From: Adiantum capillus-veneris
Lineage: Eukaryota; Streptophyta; Polypodiopsida; Polypodiales; Pteridaceae
Assembly (NCBI GenBank): GCA_014529385.2
Contig: CM043953.1
Location: forward strand, 68,984,372 to 69,048,371
Length of the DNA stretch: 64,000 nt
Direction: 5' to 3'
The position numbers and the translations under genes are program-made. This document shows, in pieces, positions 33,712 to 44,294 of this stretch. The notes beneath the pieces were generated by a model that worked only from the letters and a program-made list of their open reading frames with translations, was not told where the DNA came from and searched no databases. Within the stretch, counting starts at the first letter, position 1. The number at the start of each line of letters is the position of its first letter.

Positions 33712-33770
33712 GGGTTGAACCTACCCCATTAGGGTAAGAGGCTAACACTTTACCATCAAGCTATTGACCC
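33712..33770 (-). other. tRNA-Lys-like sequence in the LTR of D
   Basis: On the minus strand the 59 bp resembles a tRNA. TAGCTTGATGGTAAAGTG is an A-box/D-arm with a 4-bp stem. TTAG and CTAA pair around a 7-base loop CTCTTAC with anticodon CTT. GGTTCAACCC is a B-box/T-loop. The acceptor stem does not close and the T stem is poor, so it is not a working tRNA. It may be the head of a tRNA-derived SINE or a tRNA-like part of the LTR. Short flanks give no SINE tail. Confidence 0.45.
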
Positions 33771-34146
33771 TTGTTGTGTATAACAAGGAAAGATAGCATA
33801 CTTGTGTTGAAAAGAAAACTAGAAGTTAAAGGAAAGCTCCAAGTTTCAAGGAAGTAGTTTCACCCTTCCTTTTCACTTCTTGGAGGAAGACAAGTTTTCT
33901 TCCAGAAATTATTTTTTCCTCAAGGAGGTAGCTTCAAAGTGAATAAAAGCCTTCAAAAAACGACGAGTTTTTGTGAAGAATCAACAAGGTGTTTTTACGA
34001 CAAACGACATGTGAAGCGCTACAATTTTTGCAAGGCAAAGTTTGTATGCAACGCAAATCATGGAGCATATAAAACACAAAGACTTCAATTTCACAAGGTA
34101 CAAGTTGACATTTTTTTTTCTCTTTTTACATTAGTGTGTGTTTACC

Positions 34147-35047
34147 ATGGCTAGTGAGGATATCCCACCTACACACATGTTTGATTTTGAGCACATAGAT
34201 CAAAATTAGGGCACCACAGGTGTTGCTGACACTAATATGAACGAAGATGATGATCTAGGAGATCATGGAATTGTAGATATGGCTGTTTTCAAGACTTTGG
34301 AAAATCGCCCAAGCGTACTTGAATGCAACCTCTCTGCACTCAATGCAAATGTTACCAATCTTACGAAGTTACTTGTGAAATTTATGAATTCACAGCCGGC
34401 CGGCTCAAGGAGCCACAAGTAGCACGGTTCAAGGGAACCAAGCTTGCACAACTCAAGGAGTCCAAGAGACAAGTGCTTCAAAAGATGCAGAAGGTAGCAT
34501 TGCATTACTTAAGAATATCACCATTCTCGAGTTTCACGGGGAAGAGCGTGATCGCAACAAGGATGCGGTCAGTACGTTCCTACACAAATGGAGTGATATT
34601 GATAGATTGAAATACACCTCGGATATAAAGATGGCTGTGGAAACAAATCTATCTCTTAAAGGCAAGGCCTATAAGTGGTGGATGGCATTTTCAGTAGATG
34701 CTCTTCCTCCGTCTTAGGCTACGTTTCAAGCTTCTTTCTCCAAAGGGTTTTTTGACTCCAATGAAGAAGACAAGAATTGGTTAGTATGGGATGCATGCCG
34801 CATGTCTGGCCTCTCTCTCACACAGTACCTTTTGAAGTATCGGAAAATCATATTAAAACTAGAAGGTATAGATGAATTCCAAAACATACGGGGTTTTAAT
34901 AGGGGTCTTGACAAAGACTATCGTCTTCATGTCAAGACCCAACATCCAAAAACTTTGGAAGAAGCCATCAGCCATGCCCAAAGATATGATGATAACCAAG
35001 AGAGGAAAGGAGATATTCCCTACTCTAAGAATAATTTTGCTAAGAGC
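34147..35047 (+). pseudogene. Chromovirus D gag, 5' part
   Basis: The frame starts ATG at about 34147 (MASEDIPPTHMFDFEH), has an early TAG, then a coiled-coil-like segment (MAVFKTLENRPSVLECNL). A frameshift near 34410 precedes the capsid domain: FHGEERDRNKDAVSTFLHKW, KGKAYKWWMAF, SKGFFDSNEEDKNWLVWDAC and LVKTQHPKTLEEAISHA. The copia element E interrupts at 35047, inside the region before the zinc knuckle, which resumes at 38702. Confidence 0.82.
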
Positions 35048-35238
35048 TGAAGGGGATCGGGGAGCACCACAAACGAAGAGTGAGCGAGAGAGAAGGAGAC
35101 ACACACACGATGTGGGTGGGGAGACTGTGAAGTGGCAGCTTCCCCTATACAGTATACTCACTATAAGTATAGGGTAACAGTGGGCGGGCGCCCATGACCT
35201 GGGCGACCGGTCAAGGCACATAGGCCTTAACCCCAACA
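35048..35238 (-). repeat. 3' LTR of element E
   Basis: 191 bp; on the plus strand TGAAGGGGATCGGG to CTTAACCCCAACA. A purine-rich AAGTGGGAGGT abuts it on the minus strand and serves as polypurine tract. It contains a GGGCGCCCATGACC... palindromic stretch near 35188. Confidence 0.93.
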
Positions 35239-35313
35239 ACCTCCCACTTAAAGGCCAATGTGCCTTTAAGCAAGATCTACTAGTGTACAACTAATAGAAG
35301 GTGAGATATTCTC

Positions 35314-36972
35314 TCAACCTATGCCCACTGACTGTCGATGAGCTAGTGCATCCGGCTCTACTGATAGACAAACATCCCGCTGTGGAAGCCACACAGAGCT
35401 AGCTCCAAGCTCTGCAAATAGTCTACAAGAGCTCATGCACTCCTGCAAGTATCGGTCCAATACCTGCAAATCTCCCCTATGCTCTATGCCGAGATCAATC
35501 ATCGAACAACTAATCAACCGTGCTGCAAATGCTCCCACTGAAGCTGCTATGTCGGGCCTCGAGATCAGCATCTCGTACATGAGGACACCGAACGTTGATG
35601 CAACCCTGGCAACCTCTGCCACCTCCAACTCAGAACTCAACTCATGGCAATCCTGTCCCCTATCATAGAGACCAAGGCACTCTGACTCCGAGCTCTGGAG
35701 TGACTCCTCGTGCCCACCGCATATCACATGTGTACCAAGAGTATCCATCTGTCCTGAATCTGCATCAAGCTCTGGCATAATCATATCAAGAAATGACTCC
35801 ACAATAGCCGACATCTCAGCATCCATGTGAGTCATCTCTGTCATCACCTCTGATGACTCATCCTGCTGTGACTCACTAGAGCTATCCCACTCTACCTGTA
35901 CATCCGTAGACGCAACCTGCACAACAAGGTCACTGCTCTGCACTCCATGCAAAGCATCCTGCAACCCACAAGCAAAAGAGACTCGCCTGCTCTCTCGCTC
36001 TCTACCTGGCTGCATGATCACAGAGACAGCACCGTCTCTCGCGTGATCCACATGCAATGGGTAACCTGTACCACTCCTGGCACCTCTCGCAATCACTAAC
36101 GAACCCAAATGCATCACAAAATCTCGCTCTCGTAGCGAAATCTGACATCCATAATCTCTAAGCTGACCAATCGAGATCAAACTCACTGTCAAATCTGGTA
36201 CATAGCGCACATGTCGTAACAAGTAAGATGCACCACTCGGTAATGACAGTCTCACATCTCCTGCACCTGCTATCGCATGCACCGATCCATCGGTCAAACG
36301 TACACTGCCAAGCACGCTAGAATAGCTACAAAACCATGCACGATGCGGCGTGACATGAAACATAGCATCTGCGTCTAGCAACCACTGCGAAGGGAGTGCA
36401 CTATCCACATGTATAGCATCTCGTGCATAGGTCGAGATAAAAGTGACATCCCCGTCACTAGTATACTCCGACACTACATCTGCCTCAACTGTCAAAGCAA
36501 CTGAGTCCATGGCATCACTACATACATCTCTGAGACTGCCATGTCTCCTACGATGTCGCATACGACGAAAACAATGCCGTCTAACGTGTCCAGAATGATC
36601 ACAATACCAACATGTCACGTGTCGGCGTACTCGTGAATGTACATGTCTCACATGAGTCCTTGATGACTCAGATCTATCATACATATCATGTAATCTGCGC
36701 CAAAGTGCTCTCGAAGTAGTCTCATACATAACAAGAGCATATACAGATTCCGCAAGGTGCAAAGAGAGTGTAGAGAGTGCCATCTCCTCTAGCTCGTGCC
36801 ACTGATCGTCAGACATGTTTGAAGGTCTACCTGCATCACCACTCCATGGTCGATGCAACCCTCGCTGTGTCAATGCGTCAAGCATACACTCTCTCCATGC
36901 CGCAAAGTCTGACCCATCAAACATGCGCATCTGTGAGAGGTCACAATCTGATCGATCACCTGTCTCTGCCAT
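35314..36972 (-). CDS. Element E Gag-protease-RNase H fusion protein
   Basis: One intact 552-residue frame starts at the ATG at 36970-36972 (MAETGDRSDC); an upstream hydrophobic extension in the same frame probably is leader. Residues 15-100 match the start of a copia capsid (RMFDGSDFAAWRECMLDAL), then jump to a CCHC zinc knuckle at 121-134 (CWYCDHSGHVRRHC). A copia protease domain lies at about 197-275, but its active site reads LLDADAMFHV where DSGA is expected. An acidic Ser/Glu/Asp-rich linker (340-450) follows. Residues 462-550 resemble the end of copia RT and start of RNase H (VLMYEMLISRPDIAASVG). Integrase and RT core are gone, yet no stop interrupts, which suggests selection or recent origin. 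Confidence 0.8.
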   Translation of the reverse strand: MAETGDRSDCDLSQMRMFDGSDFAAWRECMLDALTQRGLHRPWSGDAGRPSNMSDDQWHELEEMALSTLSLHLAESVYALVMYETTSRALWRRLHDMYDRSESSRTHVRHVHSRVRRHVTCWYCDHSGHVRRHCFRRMRHRRRHGSLRDVCSDAMDSVALTVEADVVSEYTSDGDVTFISTYARDAIHVDSALPSQWLLDADAMFHVTPHRAWFCSYSSVLGSVRLTDGSVHAIAGAGDVRLSLPSGASYLLRHVRYVPDLTVSLISIGQLRDYGCQISLRERDFVMHLGSLVIARGARSGTGYPLHVDHARDGAVSVIMQPGRERESRRVSFACGLQDALHGVQSSDLVVQVASTDVQVEWDSSSESQQDESSEVMTEMTHMDAEMSAIVESFLDMIMPELDADSGQMDTLGTHVICGGHEESLQSSESECLGLYDRGQDCHELSSELEVAEVARVASTFGVLMYEMLISRPDIAASVGAFAARLISCSMIDLGIEHRGDLQVLDRYLQECMSSCRLFAELGASSVWLPQRDVCLSVEPDALAHRQSVGIG

Positions 36973-38486
36973 GAGCACAATGTAGCAAACTAGAAAGCAA
37001 AACCACCTCACCAACAACACCTGAAAACTGTCTACCAATATGGCCAGAAACACAATGTAAAACCTGTGAGACACACTCCAAAATAGAGCTCCCACAATGT
37101 CAATACAAGTCAGCCCTAAACTGGCTCGAATCGCATCAACAAAAGTCTGCAAATATGGCTCAAAACCTGATACAAAGTTGCACCAATAACCGTGCAAAAC
37201 CTTGCACAAAATCACAAGTCAATATGACTCAATCGCGCATAAATATCTGACAAAATTTTGGCAGAGTCTCCTTTGTAATTGGAGCAAAATCTCAACAGTA
37301 AACCTCAAAGAGACAATAATATATGCCACAATGGCCAATCTGGGAATAAACTCGACCGGAATCACCTCACAAAGTCATACATATGAGCATACCCGCTCTT
37401 GCCTGAGTACCACTCAACGGCACCTCAAATGACATACATGTGAGTGATGATTGCTGCCAAAATACCTTTCAATCGATGACCAAATGTCTGCCAGATAACT
37501 ATAGCAACATTTTGCAAAACTTTGCAAGATCTGTCGCTATGCGCAATACGAAATACGCACACAAGGGCATACACAAGTGACTCCAAACTCCAACCAAATG
37601 ATGACTGAAAATCACCTGTCAAAGTGGGAGTAAACTCAACCACTAAACTGTCAAAGAGCAACCTATGGATACGTAGAAGCTATGGCGAGAACCTGGATAA
37701 AATCCAACAGAGTTTCTTCTATAAATTGAGCCAAATCTCAAATAATCTCAGCCATAAACAAATACACAAATCCATATATGGCATACATAGACCGCCAAGA
37801 CCATGGCAACATAGCTCACTCTCGCATGAGTGGCTCTCTGGACAAATACATATCCAAAAACCTGTGTACACCTATGAATTTGCTAGTTGCTGCAGAAAAT
37901 ACTCCGTGTGTGTGAGATATACCAAAAACAGTGTTTTTGGGACCCGAAAGTGCACAAATAAACCTGCTGCTGTACCTGCTGTAATTCAAAGCATAATTTC
38001 AGCAAATAGACATCACCACCGCGTCCGGAGCGTGCCAAAACCCTGACCTAGACTCCTGAATCATGTAGATCTGACTCTGTATGACGGAGCTACGCAAAAA
38101 ACTGCGTTTTAGAGCCCGAAAATGGCAAAAACGAGCTGCACACAGTCTTGAACCTGCTCCTGCTCCACTCTGCGTGATGCAATGTCCTCTCAATGCAAGT
38201 TTCAACACAAGAGCTCTGCCACAACAGCATCCAAGCACTCGAATGTCAAGCTCTCCTCCGCCGAGCACTTCTCTAACGAGCTCCACTGAGCTCAAAAGCT
38301 CCTCTCACCAAGGAAGCCGCAACCGCCTCCTCGACCAAGCTTGACCACACCAAGCTCCTAAGCTCCAAAGACAATGCTCCTCAAGCTAAAATTGCTCTTC
38401 GTGAAACTCCGCGATCGAACTCCACCGTCGAGAGCGAGCGAGCTATCGCCTCGAAGCTCTCAAAGCTGTCGTGCTCTCCGCGGTCA
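36973..38486 (-). other. Leader of element E
   Basis: About 1.5 kb between primer site and ORF with no supported coding. It holds loosely repeated phrases (AGAGT-TC-T-TTT-AATTG-AGC-AAATCTCAA near 37262 and 37705). Short open frames here share no domain. Confidence 0.6.
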
Positions 38487-38503
38487 CCATAGCTCTGATA
38501 CCA
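38487..38503 (-). other. Primer-binding site of element E
   Basis: The minus strand reads TGGTATCAGAGCTATGG, two bases inside the 5' LTR (38506-38696). This is the initiator Met tRNA type used by copia elements. Confidence 0.93.
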
Positions 38504-38505
38504 AT

Positions 38506-38696
38506 TGAAGGGGATCGGGGAGCACCACAGACGGAGAGTGAGCGAGAGAGAAGGAGACACACACACAATGTGGGTGGGGAGACTGTGAAGTGGCAGCTCC
38601 CCCTATACAGTATCCTCACTATAAGTATAGGGTAACAGTGGGCGGGCGCCCATGACCTGGGCGACCGGTCAAGGCACATAGGCCTTAACCCCAACA
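38506..38696 (-). repeat. 5' LTR of element E
   Basis: 191 bp, same ends as 35048-35238, with five substitutions between them by eye. It is followed by the target duplication AGAGC. Confidence 0.93.
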
Positions 38697-38701
38697 AGAG
38701 C

Positions 38702-38962
38702 AATATGGCTAAGAGCCAATGGCAAGGTAGATCTCCCACACGTTCCAAGAGGAATAAGAGACAATCTACCTCTTCACGCCCATAAGAGGCTAAGAAGCCT
38801 AAGCAATCACGAGATACTCCACGTGGGTCTCTTAGCACTACTAATTTTGAGCGTGCAAAGAAACACAATTTGTGTTTTAGATGTCTTTTGGACCAACATA
38901 ACAAGAAAGATTGTCCTCTTTTGCAAGGCAAAGAAAATTCACGGTGCAATGCCTCACATTAG
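38702..38962 (+). pseudogene. Chromovirus D gag, zinc knuckle part
   Basis: The gag frame resumes after element E (NMAKSQWQGRSPTRSKRNK), with one stop in the basic Ser/Lys/Arg-rich stretch. The zinc knuckle CFRCLLDQHNKKDC fits Cys-X2-Cys-X4-His-X4-Cys exactly. It then overlaps the protease frame. Confidence 0.85.
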
Positions 38963-39681
38963 ATTCATCTTCTAAATATTGTGATGTAGAGGTTCTTCAT
39001 ATGGAAGAAAAGCACAAGTGTTGTGTGCCTGGTTCAATGTGGCAGCCCACCTTTGGTCCCCACGATTTGATTCATATGCATGGCACTATTAATGGACAAC
39101 GTGTTCGTATTTTAGTGGATGATGGTGCAACTCATAACTTCCTGAACTATAAGATAGTCAAGGAATTGAAGCTTACACAGACTCCTTGCTCTCACAAGTA
39201 TGTGGTCGAACAAATTTCTGGCAATGATAAAGAAGTATGGGACATGGTAGTTCAAGGGATTGAGCTTATTGTTCAAGATCATAGGATGACCCTTGACTTT
39301 CAACTTATGAACATGGATCGTGCTGATGTAGTTTTAGGACGGGAGTGGCTGCATGGTTTAGGAAACACATTGCACACTAGTTATGAACACAACTCCTTAT
39401 CATTTATGGCCAATGGTAAACATGTGCTTTTGCTTGGTGAGAAAAATATACCATCTGCACCTCTTATATGTACAACCGAGCTTTCTATTTTGCAGAAAGC
39501 AGATTTAATAAATGAAGTCTTTTTGTGTGATTGCTTGTCTCCAAGTCTTGTGAATTCTCAAGAGCAACGTGCGGTGAATTCTAGTAAAGGTATGCAAAGT
39601 GCAATGAATTCTAATGATAAACAAAGTGTTAACAAATCTAACAAGCAAAGTGCTCTCAACTTATATTCTATAGAACTTTAA
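38911..39681 (+). pseudogene. Chromovirus D protease
   Basis: An open frame of about 256 codons with retropepsin motifs: VRILVDDGATHNFLN (active site DDGA rather than DTGA) and DVVLGREWLHGLG. The C-terminal 60 residues are Ser/Asn/Gln-rich with repeated NKQSALN-like units. The frame ends at 39681, and the whole RT domain is missing before RNase H starts at 39731, so a large internal deletion has occurred. Confidence 0.85.
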
Positions 39682-39730
39682 TTCTTCTAATGTTTGTTTT
39701 ACAACATTTCCAGTAGTAGTCTCTACGTTT

Positions 39731-40150
39731 GTGGTAGAGACTGATGCTAGTGATAAAGAAATTGGCGCGATACTTCTCCAGGAGGGAAGACCTATAGCCT
39801 TTGAAAGTAAAAAGTTAGACAGATCTCAACAGAATTATTCTGTCTATGAGAGAGAGTTCTACGCTATAATTCACGCTTTACAAAAGTGGCGACACTATTT
39901 ATATGATGCCAAGTTTGAAGTAGTTTTTGACCATGAGAGTATCAAATGGTTTACTACTCAAATAGACTTGAAGGGCCGTAAAGCTAGATGGGTAGAAATC
40001 CTTCAAGATTATGATTGTAAGCTACAATATTGCAAGGGGCGATATAATGTAGTAGCGGATACGCTAAGTCGGATGCCTCACATTAATTTACTTGCTTTCA
40101 CGGAAATAAAGAGTGTATTTTTGGAGTCATTACGTGGCAAATGTGCATAA
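39731..40150 (+). pseudogene. Chromovirus D RNase H
   Basis: RNase H motifs in order: ETDASDKEIGAILLQ, IAFESKKLDRSQQNY, YEREFYAIIHALQKWRHYL, VVFDHESIKWF, and the end YNVVADTLSRMP. It is uninterrupted for 139 codons. With no RT upstream, the copy could not be autonomous. Confidence 0.88.
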
Positions 40151-41660
40151 GATCAATCATATGCTAAAGTGTGGAGTGCAGTTTTAAAAAGGGATCCCTC
40201 ACACTCACATGTCTTTGTACAGCCAGATCAATGTGTCTTTGCACGCGCAGATAAAAACTCTAACACGCAAAGCTCCACCCCTACTTAGGAAGAGCTTAAG
40301 CGATAGAAGATTTTTTCCATTGATGATGGCTACTTACTCCACAAGGGTAGAGTATGTGTGCCAAAAGACTCAAACATAGGCGCCAAATCTTATTTGAGTG
40401 TCACGATAGTCCAAGTGCTGGTCATCTAGGTATTCGTAAGACGTATACCTTAGTTCAACGGCAACTTTATTGGCCGGGCTTACATCATGATGTTTAAAAG
40501 TACGTACTAAACTACCAACAGTGCCAAGTTAATAAGGAAGAGCGCCTCAAGGTAGGTGGCCTTTTACATCCTTTAGAGATTCCACAAGGTAAGTGGGAGA
40601 GTATCTCTATGGATTTTGTAGTAGGGCTACCTACTACAAATCATGGCCATGATGCCATATGGGTAATTGTAGACCGTCTCACAAAGATGGGTTGATTCAT
40701 TTCCACTAAGATTACGGTTAAGACACCAGAATTAGCATGGCTATTTGTAGAGCATATATATAAACTCTACGATCTTCCAGCTAGTATCATTAGTGACAGA
40801 GATCAAAAGTTTGATAATCACTTCTGGAGAGGTGTGTTCCAAAATTTGGAAACTAAACTTAATCTAAGTACGTATGATCATCCAGAAATGGATGGTCAAA
40901 CAAAAAGAGTTAATCAAGTGCTAGAGGATATGCTACGAGTGTATGTTAGCAAGAAGCAAACCAATTGGGAAGACTACTTACTTATATTGCAATTTGCTTA
41001 CAATAGTTCAAAGCATGTGACTACAGGGTTTAGTCCATTTATGCTTTTGTATTGATTTCAACCTAGATCACCCGTTACGGTGGGGTTGGCTAAGGAGAAG
41101 ATACAACAAGCGAAGGATTTTCTCCAAGACCATTTTGACATGCTTCAAGTTGCTCGATAGAATGTTAAGCAAGCTCAAGACCGATATAAGAAGTACGCAG
41201 ATGAGCATCGTCGTCTTGCTACTTTTGAAGAAGGAGACAAGGTTTTCCTCAAAGTTTCGGAGCATTCAGAAATTCTGAAGACGGGAAAAGTTGCTAAACT
41301 TTCACGATGCTATTGTGGACTGTTTACCATTCTCAAACGTATAGGTCAAGTGTCCTATAAGTTAGGTCTTCCAGAGCACTCACGAGTTCATCCTATTTTT
41401 CATGTTAGCCGTTTGCGAAAATAGCTAGGACAAAATGATAATGTCATTGACACAGGTGTGTTAGTTGACCTTATCGAACCGCCAAGCATTCCTCATGAGC
41501 CCAAAAAGATTTTCGATTCTCATGAGCTTCACACCAGACATCATGTCAGACAAAGGTGTTGGTAAAATGGCTAGATAGACCTAAAGAAGGTTCTACATGG
41601 GAAAATGTCTCCGTACTTAAGAAACATTTTCCTACGTTCGTTTTTGAGGACGAAAACGAT
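40151..41660 (+). pseudogene. Chromovirus D integrase with chromodomain
   Basis: Zinc domain: HDSPSAGHLGIRKTY then [10 protein letters not shown], where the first Cys of the Cys-X2-Cys pair is replaced. Core: [27 protein letters not shown] and the region of the catalytic Glu, MDGQTKRVNQVLEDM, where Glu is replaced by Lys. The C-terminal region includes GLFTILKRIGQVSYKLGLP and VHPIFHVSRLRK, and a chromodomain VLVKWLDRPKEGSTWEN in a shifted frame. At least four stops are present. Confidence 0.87.
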
Positions 41661-41678
41661 TCTCCAAGGGGGGGGGTA

Positions 41679-41803
41679 TGTAAGGACATGGGTCCTATGG
41701 GCAAGGCACATGCATGGCTGGACAATTGTGTACGCTAGGGGGAGGCTATAAGATAGCACGGTTGGGTGGAGACTAGCACACGCATTACCACCGCCCTTTG
41801 AGA
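41679..41803 (+). repeat. 3' LTR of chromovirus D, first 125 bp
   Basis: TGTAAGGACATGGGTCCTATGG matches 33281 onward, and follows a polypurine run CAAGGGGGGGGTA. The match ends near CATTACCACCGCCC, where minus-strand integrase of element F begins. The join shows no target duplication, so it arose by deletion rather than simple insertion. Confidence 0.85.
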
Positions 41804-43038
41804 TACGCATCTCTGTTCAGACTAGGCCAAGAGAATCATGCCTGTAGAATCTTCCTACTGGTAATATTTAGAGAAAAATGGCCGCCGCAGACACCATCAT
41901 GGAAACTTGAGATTACCTCCATGATTTCATTGGAGATTGGCACTCGCTTGAGAATCTAGTCTTTGCCCTTGCAATATAAGTTGATGTTTACAAGGTGGTA
42001 TCTTGTTGCCTTTCGGACAAGCCATTTTTTCTGGCCCTTGGTGTACCCTTTAGGACATTCTCTTGTATCTAAGAAGCTAATGATATCACCCATAGCATCA
42101 CTACCCTGAAAGAGGGCCAGCTTCAGTTTGATTGCTCCTATGGGAACATCTTGTAGTCTTTCTTTGGCTAGAGCATCCGCTTCTTGATTTTCTTCCCTAG
42201 GGACATGAAATAATTGCAATGCTTTAAAATTTCTTAAAAGATCCTTAACTTGGCGTAATTGGCCAAGCAAAACCTGATTTTTACAAATCCAAGTGCCATT
42301 TATCTGCTTTATCAAAAGCATGGCATCGCCAAACACATTTAGGCATTGAACCCCTTGCAAAACACATTGTTCTAATCCAAGAATTAAAGCCATGTACTCT
42401 ACTTTGTTGTTGGAGTGGGAGTATAGTAGCTGCCCAATAGAGAATACCTTTTCCTTTTGCTCATTGAAAATGATGATGCTAGCTATAGCTTGGTCCACTG
42501 TTCTTTTGTATGCTCCATCAAAGAAAAGAGAATGAGCTCTTTCTAGCTTAGGAATTTCTACCATTGGTGTCACTTCTTTACCTTTTGTGTTGACCTTTAT
42601 CTTCTTCTCATAGTGATGATGAGTAAGAATACCTGCTAGACTAGCCCTGGTGGAGTTTTCTACTTGCATGGTGTAATCAAACTCTTGTAATCTAAGAAGC
42701 CACTTAGAGATTCTAGATGAGACATCCATGTGTTGTATCACATACAGAAAGACCTCTTCCACTATCAAAATCACAAAGGGTCTAGGCAATAGATAAGAGT
42801 GGAACTTTGTAGTGGCAAATATCAATGCAAGCACCATGTGTTCTACCACGGTGAATCCTTTTTTTGATGGGGTCATGACGTGACTAGAGAAGTAGATAGG
42901 ACGCATGAAAGAGGTTTGGGGGTCCTTTTGCATTAGTACTTCTCCAAGTGTATCACTTCCTACACTGGGGTTAACATAAAATGGCTCATCCCATCGAGGG
43001 GGTGCAATGGTGGGAAGTGTAGCCAGGATCTGTTTCAC
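41804..43038 (-). pseudogene. Element F RNase H pair and start of integrase
   Basis: The frame begins in the RT connection (ILATLPTIAPPRWDEPFYV), then the native RNase H (SDTLGEVLMQKD, MRPIYFSSHVMT, YVIQHMDVSSRISKWLL). A second RNase H of archaeal/plant type follows: SLFFDGAYKRT, LYSHSNNKVEYMALILGL, VFGDAMLLIKQINGTW and HVPREENQEADALAKE. A TAG at 41954-41956 ends the long frame; the integrase zinc region (HDGVCGGHFSLNITSRK) continues briefly before the junction at 41804. Confidence 0.9.
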
Positions 43039-43960
43039 TTCAGTAAACTATTGCTCATTGTCTTTACTCCATAGGAAGACATCTTTATGTGTGACTTGTT
43101 GTAGAGGGAGAACCCCCTGAGAGCAAGTGAATGAACCTGCTCAAATAACTACCTTCTGAAGGAAAGATGCCAATTGCTTAGCTGTGGTGGGTGATGACAA
43201 AGATACTAAAGTTTGAATCTTGCTAGGGTCAGCCTCAATTCCTTTTGCTGAAATTACATGGCCAAGAAGAGTGACCTTGCTTTCACCAATGTGACACTTA
43301 TCTACGTTCAGCTGGCCACCCAGGTTTGAAGCCTAGCCAGGACATCATAGACCTTGCTCAAATGGAGGGAACGAGAATTGTAGATGCAGAAATCATCTAT
43401 GAAAACTCGTATTGACTTACCAAAGTATGGCTGGAAGACAAAAGTTACATAGCGTAGGAATGTGGCCGAAGTGTTGGTGAGGCCAAAAGGCATCACCCTG
43501 TAAGAAAAACATCCCCATGGTGTTATGAAAGTTGTCTTTTTTTGGTCTTCTTCTACAATGCTAATTTGAAAGTAGCATGAGTAGCCATCACATACTGTGT
43601 AGCACTCATGACTTGCTACTTCGTTGAGAATCTCATCTTGGAATGGGAGGGGAAAATGATTCCTCTTTGTTGCTGTGTTGAGAGGTTTGTAGTCTACACA
43701 AACCCTCCACTCACCGTTCTTCTTTGGTGTGACTACAATTGGAGAGACCCACTCTGAGTCTTCGAAGGGGTAAATGAACCTGCCTGTAGAAAATTTCTTA
43801 CCTCTTTGAGCAATGCGTCTTGTTGAATTACCCCAAGCCTTCTGAGCTTTTGTACTACATGCTTACTTCCTTCCTTGAGTCTTACATGGTGTTGTATCAC
43901 TGTGATGCCTATGATCTTGTCATAACCATCAATGAACAGTGTGGTGAAGTTACCTAGCAT
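43039..43960 (-). pseudogene. Element F reverse transcriptase
   Basis: Broken frames carry RT motifs: FTTLFIDGYDKIIGITVIQHH, KLRRLGVIQQDALLKEVRNFL, then the KKNGEW region, PFGLTNTSATFLRYVTFVFQP and VFIDDFCIYNSR (FIDD catalytic motif near 43395). The N-terminal acidic linker lies at 43961-44294 without an open frame. Each piece aligns with the RT of G. Confidence 0.85.
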
Positions 43961-44294
43961 AGAGATATATTCTTATCTCTCTTCACTAAACTCATTGGAG
44001 AGCATCTGATGTAACTTACTTGTATCCACCAAGGGTTGCATACCTAATGGTTCCTCTTGGTTCTCCGGTGGTGTTTTAGATTGTGTCAATCTTTTTGGGG
44101 CTTTGAGGATGACTCCCATCACTTCGATGCTACTGGCACTCTCTTGTTGTCATCTCTTCTCTTGAGGTGGTTGAAGAGTCACTGGTAAACTCATCTTCAG
44201 ATGCCTCCAAGATCATGTTGCATTGCTTCCCAGTCTTTGTGTTGTAGAATATGGACTTCCCTTTAGCATCCTTCATCTGGATCATTATGGTACT

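Larger units (their letters stand above)
35048..38696 (-). mobile_element. Non-autonomous copia element E, TSD AGAGC
   Basis: A compact 3,649-bp element with two 191-bp LTRs that differ at five positions by my count. It is flanked by AGAGC at 35043-35047 and 38697-38701. The primer site, polypurine tract and single large ORF are all on the minus strand. Integrase and most of RT are absent, so it depends on proteins from another copia element. Host gag frame resumes after it. Confidence 0.95.
33281..41803 (+). mobile_element. Chromovirus D, truncated and lacking RT
   Basis: The left LTR starts TGTAAGGACATGGG at 33281, and the same sequence restarts at 41679 after a polypurine run, but stops after about 125 bp where it meets element F. 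Inside are gag, protease, RNase H and a chromodomain integrase, with RT missing and a 3.65-kb copia element (E) inserted in gag. No clear primer site was found, so the inner end of the left LTR is not defined. It is not the same family as C; the shared TGTAAGG start is brief. Confidence 0.88.

Noticed and set aside
33266-33748. 160-codon minus-strand ORF in the LTR of D
   Set aside because: It overlaps LTR sequence and the tRNA-like segment, has no domain, and the opposite strand is open as well.
34859-35290. ORF similar to one at 38443-38949
   Set aside because: The similarity arises because both cross the LTRs of element E, not because they are duplicated genes.
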